Shown piece by piece: positions 55,430-64,000 of a stretch of DNA of 64,000 nt (positions within the stretch are counted from its first letter, which is position 1; the number at the start of each line of letters is the position of its first letter). A model generated the notes under the pieces. The model was given only the letters and a program-made list of their open reading frames with translations. It was not told the origin of the DNA and did no database searches. The position numbers and the translations under genes are program-made. The stretch lies in the NCBI GenBank assembly GCA_016927835.1, contig JAFGMA010000011.1, forward strand, positions 1 to 64,000, given 5' to 3'. Source of the stretch: Candidatus Zhuqueibacterota bacterium (GTDB taxonomy: Bacteria; Zhuqueibacterota; Zhuqueibacteria; Thermofontimicrobiales; Sulfurfontimicrobiaceae).

Positions 55430-58386
55430 CTTACGATCATTAATTTTTTCCATGCGTTAATCCCATCTGCCTGTAAAGTGATGATGTAAAAACCGCTGCC
55501 TACCTTCTGTCCATCTTCCGTGAGACCATTCCAGGTGTATGCATTCCAACCTGCGTTAAAATTGGCTTCAGTCAAAGTGGTAATTTTTGTTCCTGTGATA
55601 TCCCACAGATCGAGCTGTCCAAAGCGGCGAGATTTAATTTTAAAACGAATAATGAGATTGTTATCCTGTTCAGGAATGAAAACATTGCGATTGACATAAA
55701 AATCGTCGATGCGAATGACAGTCACCGATGCGCGCACACTCTTGAGAACACCAAAGGCATCTTTTGCGCGAAGCTCAAATACCATCGGTTCCTGCCCGGC
55801 TTCCGTGCGCATTTGAGTCACGTTATAGAGCGGTTCAATATTTACCCACGTATTCGATTCGAGGACCGTCACATCTATAAAATCATCAGCATAGCTTGAA
55901 TCGATTTGACCATTCGCAAAACGCACCCAGAGATCCCAGGTTTGAATCGGGACAGTGGTTTGCACCCGGACGGAAATATCGGCGCCCACTTCAACCTTCG
56001 GCGGCGTGGCTTCGATGAATGGCAGCCAATCGGAAGGCGGCTTCACAAGATTGTAAACCGTATCGATATCGACATTATTTGCCAGAAGCGCGGGATCTTC
56101 GTTTGATGCGCTGACCTTCACGAAGTTAATCAACAGATTTTTTCCAATCGGCATCTCGCCAGGTACCGTGGCATCAAATGCTATTTCCGCCGACGTACGG
56201 GGTTGCAGCGCTGCAAAAGTCCAGACAAGCGAATCACCGGTATTCACCGTCGGCGTTGGTTCGAAATTGTCGGTGGCAATCAAATCCGGTAGCAGATCGG
56301 TCACAACGACGTCCTTTGCCACCAATGTACTCAAATTCGTGACAGTGAGCGTGTACCTGTACACTTCGCCTTTGCGGACGAATCGCAGGGTATCGCCCCC
56401 GACAATCGCAACGGAATCCGTCGCCGCAACCTGGCGCACCGCGACGTCTACCAGTTTTCCTTTGGGATTCGGGATGACATAAATGGTGGTACTGGCGAAA
56501 TTGTTCGCTTTCGCCGTATCGTACTGCGCATCCACTGCACTGTTATTCACCAGCGGAAATGGTGTGAACGGAAGCTCAGCAATTGCCGCTGCTTCGAAAG
56601 AAATTGACAGCGTATCCCCGCTGGTTAAGGAATCAAATTTCCAGAAAACCGTATCAGATGTCATTGTCAAGGGCTGGTGGCTGAAACCAAAAAACAGCAC
56701 AGAATCCGGAATTGCATCCCACAAGGTGATGTCCTTTGCGGTTTCAGGTCCGCTGTTTTTTATCGTAAGCCGGTAATCATAGCTGTGTCCCAATAATACA
56801 GCCCTGACTATATTGCCTTCATGCTTAATTGTCGTATCGGTGGAGACCTCTTGTGTCAGGGAAAGATCATAAACCGGGGGCGGTGGTTTGACCCACGCTT
56901 TCACCATTTCAGACGCATAGTTATTTCCCGGCACAGTATCGTTGTTCGCTGTCACCTGAGCCTCGCTGAATAGATCAGTGAGTTGCAAGGGAAGAAGATC
57001 TTCATGCTGAACGGAAACGGAAATCGTGATTTCATTATCAGGGTAATATTTAAAAAATTCCCAGACAAGCGAGTCATCATTCGCCGATTGCGGCGGCAGC
57101 GATGCCTCGAGATAGCGCACCGAATCCGGCAGGCGATGTACCAGCTTCACCGTGTCAGCGATGAAGGGTCCGAGATTATCCAGTTTAATTTGATAATCAT
57201 ATGCGCTGCCCGGGTGAATTGCATTTATGGTGTCGCCAGCAATTTCGAGTGTTGTGTCTGTTGCCGATGCCAGGTCGACAGCCATATCAGCCAGCAAATA
57301 CGCGGGCGGACCATCAAAATAATAGCGCCCGATTCCCCTGCCCTTTTTATCATCTATGTCGACAGTGACATCAATGAGTCGCCAGCTTTTATCACGTCCG
57401 GGATCCGGGGAGCAATGCGCCAGCACATAATAATTCTGCATCACATCGGATAGCCTGGCATAAATTTGCTGCATCTCCTCGGCAGTCGCGGCTTTGAAAA
57501 AGATGCCGCCGGTTTCATCGGCAATTTGCTTCAATTCGTTTTCCTGAGTATCTTCTCCCAGGGCAATGGTAAAAATGGGCAAATTCAAAACATTCGCGCT
57601 ATCAATGATTTCGCGGGGGTAATCGCGCGTGGAATCGGAGAGGTTGTCTTTGCCATCGGTGTAGACAATAATGCCGCGTCGACCTGTTTCCTTGCTGATG
57701 CCGGCGACAGCAACCATCAACGCATCATAAAGCGCGGTTTTGCCACTGGGTCTGGCTCGGCGGATATCCGCTTTCAGCGCCGAGGTATCGGTTGTCATCT
57801 CGATAATGGACTCGACCGAATCGGAGAATTGAATAATCCCGCAGCGATCAACTGAGCGCAGCAAGTCGACATACAACAACAATCCGATTTTTGCCGCTTC
57901 CAGTTCTTCATTCATGCTCCAGGTAACATCCATAACCAACATCGTGCTCGTGGGCAAAGGCATTGATTCGCGCACTTCCGTCACCAGGGCTTTGGGATAT
58001 TGATTGTACAAATCGGAATCGGGCGTGGCAGCCTGGTTGTGCATATCATATTCCATGAGCGGATGCCAGATATCCATGATCGGTTTACCGATTTCAGCGG
58101 TATCTGCCGCTCCGAGCCATCGCAGCGTATCCGCTAGACCAAATACGATATTTGCCTGGCTATCGAGAACGGAAATTGTTGACATAATTGGGAACGGAAA
58201 ATCCGCTGTTAATCCCCGCAACGTCAATTCGCCGTTCATGACCACATTATTCACACTGATGATATATTCATCCTGAAGCGAGTAGGATTGAAGAAAGCTT
58301 TTCCCATTTGCCGTGTGAATGCCGAGGGTAAACATGAAGACAAGAGATAACACAATAGCCTTTCGGGAACGATTGATGTTCATCAT
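55426..58386 (-). CDS. secreted VWA/DUF11 surface protein with sorting domain
   Basis: 986 residues. Signal peptide 1-29. About 145-340 form a von Willebrand A domain with a metal site (DVTWSMNEE, Asp153/Thr155/Ser157; SGKTALYDALM; VYTDGKDNLSD). Three DUF11/CARDB-type repeats follow (SYDYRLTIKNSGPETAKDI, VYRYTLTVTNLSTLVAKDV and one more). The C-terminus is a FlgD/T9SS-like module (LDLWDITGTKITTLTE, WNGLTEDGQKVGSGFYIITL, KKLMIVR). It is an adhesin-type surface protein. Upstream ribosome site is weak (GGTGG). The PorV-OmpA gene follows with a 4-bp overlap, so the two are made together. Confidence 0.85.
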   Translation of the reverse strand: MMNINRSRKAIVLSLVFMFTLGIHTANGKSFLQSYSLQDEYIISVNNVVMNGELTLRGLTADFPFPIMSTISVLDSQANIVFGLADTLRWLGAADTAEIGKPIMDIWHPLMEYDMHNQAATPDSDLYNQYPKALVTEVRESMPLPTSTMLVMDVTWSMNEELEAAKIGLLLYVDLLRSVDRCGIIQFSDSVESIIEMTTDTSALKADIRRARPSGKTALYDALMVAVAGISKETGRRGIIVYTDGKDNLSDSTRDYPREIIDSANVLNLPIFTIALGEDTQENELKQIADETGGIFFKAATAEEMQQIYARLSDVMQNYYVLAHCSPDPGRDKSWRLIDVTVDIDDKKGRGIGRYYFDGPPAYLLADMAVDLASATDTTLEIAGDTINAIHPGSAYDYQIKLDNLGPFIADTVKLVHRLPDSVRYLEASLPPQSANDDSLVWEFFKYYPDNEITISVSVQHEDLLPLQLTDLFSEAQVTANNDTVPGNNYASEMVKAWVKPPPPVYDLSLTQEVSTDTTIKHEGNIVRAVLLGHSYDYRLTIKNSGPETAKDITLWDAIPDSVLFFGFSHQPLTMTSDTVFWKFDSLTSGDTLSISFEAAAIAELPFTPFPLVNNSAVDAQYDTAKANNFASTTIYVIPNPKGKLVDVAVRQVAATDSVAIVGGDTLRFVRKGEVYRYTLTVTNLSTLVAKDVVVTDLLPDLIATDNFEPTPTVNTGDSLVWTFAALQPRTSAEIAFDATVPGEMPIGKNLLINFVKVSASNEDPALLANNVDIDTVYNLVKPPSDWLPFIEATPPKVEVGADISVRVQTTVPIQTWDLWVRFANGQIDSSYADDFIDVTVLESNTWVNIEPLYNVTQMRTEAGQEPMVFELRAKDAFGVLKSVRASVTVIRIDDFYVNRNVFIPEQDNNLIIRFKIKSRRFGQLDLWDITGTKITTLTEANFNAGWNAYTWNGLTEDGQKVGSGFYIITLQADGINAWKKLMIVR

Positions 58387-58998
58387 AGTCCACCATTTTT
58401 CATGTTAGTATTGCGCAAAATAATAAAATATTCGCTGTTGCTGGAAATTAAATATATGCAAAAAAAACGAGAGATTGCGGAAAGTGAAATTCTTTTATCG
58501 CTGCCGTCATCCAAAGACTTGTTGAATATCTTTGCATTCAATCCTGCTTTCAAGGTGGTGATGTTGCGAATGCGACATTTCAGTATTTTAATATTGATAT
58601 ATTCTTGAATATTCAATTTCATATTAAACAATTATATAATCAGAAGATTTCGGCGCTGCAAATAATGTGCCTCTATTAACTTCAATAAAATCTTTTACAT
58701 CACATTCTGTGCTAATATATTTTAAAAAATTGTAAGGATCAAAAATCTGGCTAATTAACGGCAAAACTTTTAAAAAATGAAATTTATTATATAATGCTAA
58801 GTTAAGAAAAAAAAGATAAATGTCAAGAGGAATTTGTTCTGCATTGGTAAGATTTTTTTTGATTAAAATGGATATCCTGAAAATATCCACCATCAGATGG
58901 CAAATTATAATGAATTTCGATTGGAAAATAAAACGAGAATGCTGCAGGCATGGACTACCGCCTTTGCCTGAATCCAGGTCTGGGATACAGGAAATATA
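58387..58998. other. AT-rich spacer, about 600 bp
   Basis: Several short frames exist; the longest (minus strand, 58624-58893, 89 codons) reads IYLFFLNLALYNKFHF and ends FAAPKSSDYIIV. It has no ribosome site and no recognised family. It could be a gene remnant, but AT bias can also explain it. Confidence 0.35.
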
Positions 58999-59104
58999 TC
59001 ATTTCGAACGGAATATCGCCAGAGAAACGATAGACTTTTGATCGGGTATTCACTTTAAAAAGCATGAATGATGTTCTCACTCCGCCGTGATCCGTTCGAA
59101 ATGA
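58999..59104. repeat. 106-bp element with 14-bp perfect inverted ends
   Basis: TCATTTCGAACGGA (58999-59012) and TCCGTTCGAAATGA (59091-59104) are perfect inverses about 78 bp apart. The ends resemble the TCATTTCGA...-type spacer repeats common in many environmental genomes. It lies just 3' of the rubrerythrin gene. Confidence 0.6.
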
Positions 59105-59189
59105 CAATTGATGATAATTTTAAACTATCAGGTGTCGGGATAACACCCAATCATTGACCAATTGAACGGTGTAGGGACGTTATTCGAAT

Positions 59190-59714
59190 CTATAATACAT
59201 CCAGGTTGGCAGGTTCAAAATATTCGCGCGGATGCTTGCAGCTCGGGCATTTTCCCGGTGGCTCTGTGCCTTCGTGGACAAATCCGCAAACCCCGCATTT
59301 CCATTTGATTGGCTTGTCGCGTTTATATACGGTGCCATTTTCAACCATTTCCAACAACTTTTTATAGCGGTCCCGGTGATGGGCTTCGATTTTCAGAATC
59401 TGCTTGAATAATGTTGCTGCTTCGGTATTGCCTTCGGCTTCCGCTTCTTTGGCAAAAGTCGGGTACATTTCGGTGACTTCGTAATGTTCGCCTTCTATCG
59501 CTGCTTTGAGATTAGCAAGCGTATCGCCGATGCCCTGCAGCAATCTGAATTCATCTTTTGCATGTTGACTTTCATTATCGGCAGTTTCCTCGAAGATTTT
59601 AGCGATGTAGTGATATCCTTCTTTTCTGGCAGCTTTCGCAAAATAGGTGTATTTATTCCTTGCCTGAGATTCACCTGCAAATGCGGCTTGTAGGTTGTCT
59701 TGAGTTTTGCTCAT
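59190..59714 (-). CDS. rbr: rubrerythrin
   Basis: A 174-residue non-heme iron peroxidase that reduces hydrogen peroxide in anaerobes and microaerophiles. The diiron ligands lie in FAGESQARNKY, EETADNESQHA (Glu48, His51), FAKEAEAEG and KIEAHHRDRY (Glu110, His113). A rubredoxin-like C-terminus has Cys140, Cys143, Cys156 and Cys159 (CGVCG, CPSC). AAAAGGAG before ATG 59714 sets the start; the frame stays open far upstream through the regulator gene in another phase. It follows the PerR/Fur-like gene by 64 bp, with an imperfect operator in the gap. Expected to be induced by peroxide. Confidence 0.95.
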   Translation of the reverse strand: MSKTQDNLQAAFAGESQARNKYTYFAKAARKEGYHYIAKIFEETADNESQHAKDEFRLLQGIGDTLANLKAAIEGEHYEVTEMYPTFAKEAEAEGNTEAATLFKQILKIEAHHRDRYKKLLEMVENGTVYKRDKPIKWKCGVCGFVHEGTEPPGKCPSCKHPREYFEPANLDVL

Positions 59715-59745
59715 TCCAAAGCTCCTTTTAGTTGATGATACTTGG

Positions 59746-59760
59746 TAAGAACAATTATTA
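59746..59760 (-). promoter_or_regulatory. imperfect PerR/Fur-type box before rubrerythrin
   Basis: TAAGAACAATTATTA fits a 7-1-7 inverted repeat with two mismatches and resembles the perfect box at 60235-60249. It suggests separate control of rubrerythrin. Confidence 0.4.
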
Positions 59761-59778
59761 TTTATTAGGTAAATTTTT

Positions 59779-60222
59779 TTACTCAGTAATTTGACACCTC
59801 CGGCAAATACCGTTGAGGACGACCCGCCGATTAATGATCCTGAAGTTTTCCGGAAGGCATTCCGGCATCTCCAGTGAATCATATTTCTCATGGATAAAAT
59901 CCATAATTTTTCCGCACTTGATACAGTGCAGGTGGTGATGGTCCTCAGTATTCGGATCGAAGCGTCTCGCGCCGCTGTAAGATTCAACGATATCGATAAT
60001 GCGAATCTGCGCAAAAGTCAGCAGCGTTCGATTGACAGTATCGAACGAAATATTCGGATACTCATTTTTTACACTACGGTATATTTCATCAGCAGTCGGA
60101 TGCATTTTCGAAACGATAATCTCACGATAGATTGCGATGCGCTGCGGCGTCACCTTGAGATTATAACGCCGGCATTTGACCGTAAATTCTTCGAACCAAT
60201 TTTTTGATGGTGTTTTTTGCAT
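59779..60222 (-). CDS. PerR/Fur-family regulator
   Basis: A 147-residue winged-helix metalloregulator. The DNA-binding part covers 20-80 (KVTPQRIAIYREII, HPTADEIYRSVKNEYPNIS, TVNRTLLTF). The dimer part has ARRFDPNTEDHHHLHC and the zinc site Cys100/Cys103 with Cys140/Cys143 (CIKCGK, CRRC). The pairing with rubrerythrin and the DHHHLHC region favour a peroxide sensor (PerR) over an iron sensor (Fur), but metal choice cannot be read from sequence. A perfect palindromic box lies 13 bp upstream of ATG 60222, so autoregulation is likely. It is cotranscribed with rubrerythrin. Confidence 0.9.
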   Translation of the reverse strand: MQKTPSKNWFEEFTVKCRRYNLKVTPQRIAIYREIIVSKMHPTADEIYRSVKNEYPNISFDTVNRTLLTFAQIRIIDIVESYSGARRFDPNTEDHHHLHCIKCGKIMDFIHEKYDSLEMPECLPENFRIINRRVVLNGICRRCQITE

Positions 60223-60234
60223 GTTACTATTATA

Positions 60235-60249
60235 TAAGAATTATTCTTA
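60235..60249 (-). promoter_or_regulatory. perfect 7-1-7 PerR/Fur-type operator
   Basis: TAAGAATTATTCTTA is a perfect 7-1-7 inverted repeat, the typical layout of Fur-family operators. It overlaps the region where the regulator's promoter should be. Confidence 0.6.
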
Positions 60250-60277
60250 AATGCAAGTCTTTTTTTTGTAACCTGCT

Positions 60278-60420
60278 TTAAAAATGCAATCTGATGTCCC
60301 TGGCGTAGTCGAATTGTCGGAGATTCAGCAGAAAATCAACCCAATTTACAGGTTTTCGGGAGAAATTCAAGCCGCCATATCGCCGCTCAAGGCTGGCCTT
60401 TAAATCGAACAGATTATTCT
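60278..60420 (-). pseudogene. unrecognised gene remnant
   Basis: A 46-codon minus-strand frame reads DLKASLERRYGGLNFSRKP and VNWVDFLLNLRQFDYARDI before TAA at 60278-60280. The composition looks protein-like but no start, ribosome site or family is visible. Together with the neighbouring integrase piece it marks a debris zone. Confidence 0.3.
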
Positions 60421-60452
60421 TTCACGCCAGAGCGTACCACTCCCGTTGTGCA

Positions 60453-60761
60453 TGTTTTTGCCTTGCACTGGAGACCGGCATGCGCAGCGATGAAATCTCA
60501 ACACTTCTGTGGGAAAACATCGACGAAGCCATTGGGATAATTCACGTTAAATTTACCAGGACTCGCACTGATAGAGACCTCACGATTAATTCGTTCTCGG
60601 GTGAGATTATTGGAACCATTCCAAGGAATAGTGAGTATGTATTCGAGAATGAAAAAACAGGGAAACCTATTACATCAATCAAAAAATCATTTGGAACTGC
60701 AATAAATCGGGCAGAAATAAACACAACAAATTTCATTACAATAAGCAATAGCAACCATTGA
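60453..60761 (+). pseudogene. tyrosine recombinase (integrase) remnant
   Basis: About 100 codons read LALETGMRSDEISTLLWENI, then IIHVKFTRTRTDRDLTIN, YVFENEKTGKPITSIKKSF and AINRAEINTTNF. This matches the catalytic core of tyrosine recombinases from the first Arg (TGMRSDEI) to the point where the HLRH box should come; that box and the Tyr are missing. No N-terminal domain precedes it. It is therefore an inactive fragment. It lies 66 bp upstream of tRNA-Arg on the same strand, a usual target for such elements. Confidence 0.7.
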
Positions 60762-60827
60762 AAATTTAAAAAAATCTCTTGATTTAGGCTTAAAAATTGC
60801 TTATTTTTAAATCGTTTTAAAGCACCA

Positions 60828-60901
<74 letters not shown>

Positions 60902-60907
60902 CAAAAT

Positions 60908-60949
60908 AAAACCCTTGAGTCTATCAGGATTCAAGGGTTTTATTTTTTA
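60908..60949 (+). terminator. terminator of tRNA-Arg
   Basis: AAAACCCTTGA and TCAAGGGTTTT form an 11-bp perfect stem with a 12-nt loop, followed by ATTTTTTA. It lies 6 bp after the tRNA. Confidence 0.85.
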
Positions 60950-61634
60950 TAAAATAATAGTTTATACGGATAATTCTTAATCCATCCTTTTTGCTTCATA
61001 TCATTCACCACTGCTGTTCTGATATTATTTAGAATCCGTCGGTTTTTGTTATTCCCGCATGTTTTAAGCGGGGTGCCACCACAGGAATCCGTTATTCAGA
61101 TAGTCAAATAGATGCCCGACAGGCTTGTCTCTGAAAGTTTTTATCGGGGAAGCATTCGGGCATGACAGAACCGGATAGTGTTTTCAGATTATATTTTGAA
61201 TTTCAAAAATCACTATTTTTCGGACAGACTCCATTTAGGATTCGTAACCATAACGCATACGCTTCTCGGATTCTCAAACTGGTTTTGGGTATTAATTACT
61301 GGTGAAAACTTCAGCGAGGATGGTCATTCCGTGGGTATCGAAATGATCGCGGATTTCTGGATTGGGATTATCGAATCTCTCGGGAATGATGATTACACCT
61401 CTCATTTACATCTGCCTGGACTCTGGTAAAATAAATCAGGTAGCCCAATTTCCTTGGCAGGATTGCTTTGAGTGAGGCACCACCAAGCTGCACATCGTAT
61501 AGAATTTGCAGAAATCATAAAAACCGACAAGCTCTGAATAAAAAATCATGCATCAGGTTTATCATCGAAAAAAATTCAATCGAAGGAATGCGTTCCGGAT
61601 GAACCTTCAAATCTATGCAATTCTATAAAAAACC
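60950..61634. other. spacer without recognisable gene, 685 bp
   Basis: An 83-codon frame (61178-61429, plus) has no ribosome site and no recognisable family. No promoter or repeat stands out beyond short imperfect hairpins. It may be decayed DNA of the element that left the integrase piece. Confidence 0.35.
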
Positions 61635-64000
61635 CTATTTTTGCTTCCGCGGAATTGTTGTCCAATCGTCAATCGATGCCGACTGTGATGTCCAGTCGCC
61701 CGCGATCTCCCATTTTTCATTAAAGTGCGGATATTGGAATCCGCGATTGAGTTGACGCAGGAATTCGGCTGAGATCTTGCCCTCCGCCATTAGCACATCG
61801 AAAATAAATTGCAGCCGGGGCAGTGCATCCTCCTTGCGGATCACTTTATCATCCGGAACTGACCATTGCTGTTTGATGGTGGATTCCCGCTGCGCAATGA
61901 TCACCCGGCGTGCAGCAGCTATCCGCTGCTTCATAAATTCAACTTCACCAATTGGCGTTCCGTTTATGGCTTCGCACAGCTTCTGGCGTCCGCCGCTTTC
62001 AATCAAGTGCAAAATTTGTTCTGCGCATTTTAATTGAACAATTTCGCGGCTATAGCCGTATTTTGCATTTAAAGCTGAGTCCGCGAGCACTTCATTCATC
62101 TGCTCGTTTTCGATTTCCTCAATGTGAAAAACTCTGAATCTGTAGCTGAATGCAGGAGAACCATCGGGGAGATAAGCATACGCCCAGCCTTCGGTTTTTT
62201 CAACAGAGCGCAGCCAGAAGTAAGCCTTCCGCAGCAAATCGAAATATCTTTGTTCGCCGGTAATCGCGTAATACCAGCCGCACATCGGCGCAATGAATCG
62301 TGAGAATGCCCGCGGCTCAATCACCGCCATTTCAAAGTTCCTGGCGGAGATTGGTTTATTATCCAGCCCGTATTGCTGGCACCATCCGCGCACGTCGCCT
62401 TCACCGATCTGCGTGTCAAACATCCATTGCCCCAGATCATCGAAATGCAACAGGTATTTTTCATCACCGGTCAGATGATGCATTAGCAGCATCATCCGCA
62501 GACAATTGGTGGTTGCCCCATCGTTGAAGGAGCCACCCATTCGAACGCCACGTTGCGTACTTTGAGGACCTTCGCAGGGCGGTAATGAAAAATCCCATTC
62601 ATCAGGCCAACTGCCGTTTGCATTCCACAAGGAGTGGATGACATCCGCTACCCGCCTGGCGGCTTCAAAATAGCGCGGTTCCCCGGTTAATTGGTGGGCA
62701 TACAGCAAAAGCGCGAAAGGAAAGTATTGATAGCCATCCTGGATGCGACAGGTGGATTCAGGACCCACCAGCCATGGTTTTGCGTGCAGCCGCTCTTCGC
62801 GGGGAATATCAGTACTAAAATGCCGCATCTGAGCCGGCTTGATCGGCTCTCCGGGATTGACAATATAGGTTCGAGCCCAGAATCCCGGATCCAGTTGGGC
62901 GTTGACCAAAAAATCGCAGAATTTCAAGCCCGTATTCAGGAACCGTTTATCGCCCAAAATTTCATACGTACGAAGCAAAACTGCAGCCTCCCTGGCACTA
63001 TTCCCGTTGCGCATATCGACATGCATCCCGCCAGGCTCCACTTGATCATCGTACACAAATGGCGCTTGATGTTTGCGCCATACCAACGGATTCGGGATTA
63101 CGCCTTGCAGTTGTTCCTTCTCGATCAAGTCGCGCCAGTCATTCAAATCCTGAACAACTTGCTTGAAGAGCTTTTGATCGAACAATGCGATCAAGTTTGC
63201 CAATCGTGTTTTTTGATCCCGTTTCGGTCGCTGCAGCACATCGGCAGGAATATTCAACCAGTCTTTCACCGGATAGGCGATTTGGGTCCAGTTCTGCATC
63301 ACCTGCCAGGGTCCAAGCGCGCTTTTCCATTCCTCCCGCCAGGTACCTTTGAAGCCGCGGCTGTTTTGGAGAAAATCATCAGGTGAAATCTCCCCCCTGG
63401 CGAGCCGCACATCGTAGAGGAATTGAAGCTTGTTCCATATAATTTCAGCGCGTGGCATGCGCTCATGAGCTGCGGGAACGTTCCAGGAGTTCCTGATTTG
63501 CGATAATCTCTCTTCGTCCGTTGCTCGCCGGGCAGCGTCCAATCGTATTTTCGCGTACGCAACTTTCGTGATGCTTCCCGGACCATTGATCGATTGACGT
63601 ACCGCAGCCTGCCCACCGGATTGCATCAATTTCAGCGCGTGTTCCACATAATTCAAATTCGTTTCAATCGGCTCCCGATATTTCACCTGCCATTTGCATG
63701 GCTCATCCAGATCCTTTTCCGCGAGCCATGTTTCCGGATCATCATACCGGTAGAGTTGAAATTGGGTGCTGAAAACCGGCGTCCCATCGGACAGATACTG
63801 GTACGCCCAGCCATCGGGCTGCTCAACCGATTTAATCCAGGCGTAAGTTTCGCGCATGAGCCGGGCATACGCTTCATCACCGGTGATCGCATAAAACCAG
63901 GTCAGCATCGGTGCCACGAATTGGGTGAATGTCAAATTTTGGATCGCTGCCATTTCCTGGCTGCGTGCGGCGATGGGACGATTGGTAAGGTCATATTGCT
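61635..64000 (-). CDS. partial, internally duplicated alpha/alpha-toroid protein
   Basis: The 3' part (788 residues) of a gene that enters from beyond the window's right end; the start is not in view. It carries one full module and the end of another. Equivalent stretches are FYAITGDEAYARLMRETYAWIKSVEQPDGWAY versus YYAITGEQRYFDLLRKAYFWLRSVEKTEGWAY (compared piece by piece), and LYDVRLARGEISPDDF versus IFDVLMAEGKISAEF. The unit is about 540 residues. Helical pairs such as YFPFALLLYAHQLTGEPRYF and LRMMLLMHHLTGDEKYLLHF suggest a six-hairpin toroid as in polysaccharide lyases or glycosidases (pattern only). The catalytic family cannot be named. It fits with the other glycan-active genes at the left side. 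Confidence 0.7.
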   Translation of the reverse strand, partial: QYDLTNRPIAARSQEMAAIQNLTFTQFVAPMLTWFYAITGDEAYARLMRETYAWIKSVEQPDGWAYQYLSDGTPVFSTQFQLYRYDDPETWLAEKDLDEPCKWQVKYREPIETNLNYVEHALKLMQSGGQAAVRQSINGPGSITKVAYAKIRLDAARRATDEERLSQIRNSWNVPAAHERMPRAEIIWNKLQFLYDVRLARGEISPDDFLQNSRGFKGTWREEWKSALGPWQVMQNWTQIAYPVKDWLNIPADVLQRPKRDQKTRLANLIALFDQKLFKQVVQDLNDWRDLIEKEQLQGVIPNPLVWRKHQAPFVYDDQVEPGGMHVDMRNGNSAREAAVLLRTYEILGDKRFLNTGLKFCDFLVNAQLDPGFWARTYIVNPGEPIKPAQMRHFSTDIPREERLHAKPWLVGPESTCRIQDGYQYFPFALLLYAHQLTGEPRYFEAARRVADVIHSLWNANGSWPDEWDFSLPPCEGPQSTQRGVRMGGSFNDGATTNCLRMMLLMHHLTGDEKYLLHFDDLGQWMFDTQIGEGDVRGWCQQYGLDNKPISARNFEMAVIEPRAFSRFIAPMCGWYYAITGEQRYFDLLRKAYFWLRSVEKTEGWAYAYLPDGSPAFSYRFRVFHIEEIENEQMNEVLADSALNAKYGYSREIVQLKCAEQILHLIESGGRQKLCEAINGTPIGEVEFMKQRIAAARRVIIAQRESTIKQQWSVPDDKVIRKEDALPRLQFIFDVLMAEGKISAEFLRQLNRGFQYPHFNEKWEIAGDWTSQSASIDDWTTIPRKQK

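Noticed and set aside
59715-60014. Upstream extension of the rubrerythrin frame
   Set aside because: It overlaps the regulator gene in another phase; rubrerythrin has its own ribosome site and family start at 59714.
61178-61429. 83-codon plus-strand frame
   Set aside because: No ribosome site and no recognisable similarity in a debris zone.

Overview
The window looks like chromosome from a Gram-negative bacterium of the FCB (Bacteroidota/Calditrichota/KSB1-like) superphylum. This is inferred from three traits. Secreted proteins end in a C-terminal module of the YPNPFN / 'IFNLMG' type (type IX secretion or FlgD-like sorting domains). One outer-membrane protein starts with a PorV-like barrel. 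The V-type ATPase operon has the E-DUF2764-A-B-D-I-K order known from Bacteroidota, spirochaetes and chlamydiae. The standard genetic code is used, Shine-Dalgarno sites (AGGAGG) are common, and spacers between genes are AT-rich. No rRNA or CRISPR array is present; there is one tRNA (Arg, anticodon TCT).

Layout. 1-8830 (minus strand): a frameshifted small secreted protein, a secreted FG-GAP repeat protein, an orphan sorting-domain fragment, a URO-D family protein, a PhoD-like phosphatase and a large secreted glycosidase-like protein. 9209-17616: a Ser/Thr kinase with TPRs, a LysM membrane protein (opposite strand), a heparinase-like lyase with a beta-propeller tail, and a membrane M1-like peptidase. 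17890-23280: a RibD-type reductase, then the minus-strand QueH / AmrS-type radical SAM / M23 peptidase operon and a coiled-coil OmpA protein. 24256-33983 (minus strand): the V-ATPase operon, with a TIR-domain gene and glutamine synthetase between subunits B and D. 34646-42034 (plus strand): YigZ, a CorC/HlyC-type CBS protein, a lipoprotein esterase, an asparaginase and a penicillin-acylase-family enzyme. 42547-50003 (plus strand): a redox cluster of a duplicated Cys-motif protein, a NuoE-like protein, a NuoF-GltD fusion, a NuoG-like iron-sulfur protein and an FMN glutamate-synthase-domain protein. 50152-58386 (minus strand): a phosphoesterase/PQQ-propeller protein, a PorV-OmpA fusion and a VWA/DUF11 surface protein. 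59190-60222: rubrerythrin and a PerR/Fur regulator with a 7-1-7 operator. 60250-61634: debris with an integrase remnant and tRNA-Arg. 61635 to the end: a partial, internally duplicated alpha/alpha-toroid protein.

Themes. The secreted part points to a heterotroph using polysaccharides (lyase, glycosidase-like and toroid proteins) with surface display by C-terminal sorting domains. The central part concerns nitrogen and energy metabolism: glutamine synthetase, an apparently Na+-type V-ATPase, asparaginase, and a flavin/iron-sulfur cluster that could link NAD(P)H to a glutamate-synthase-type FMN enzyme. That five-gene redox cluster is my best candidate for an under-described system. The TIR gene inside the ATPase operon and a family of three 101-bp inverted-repeat elements follow it.
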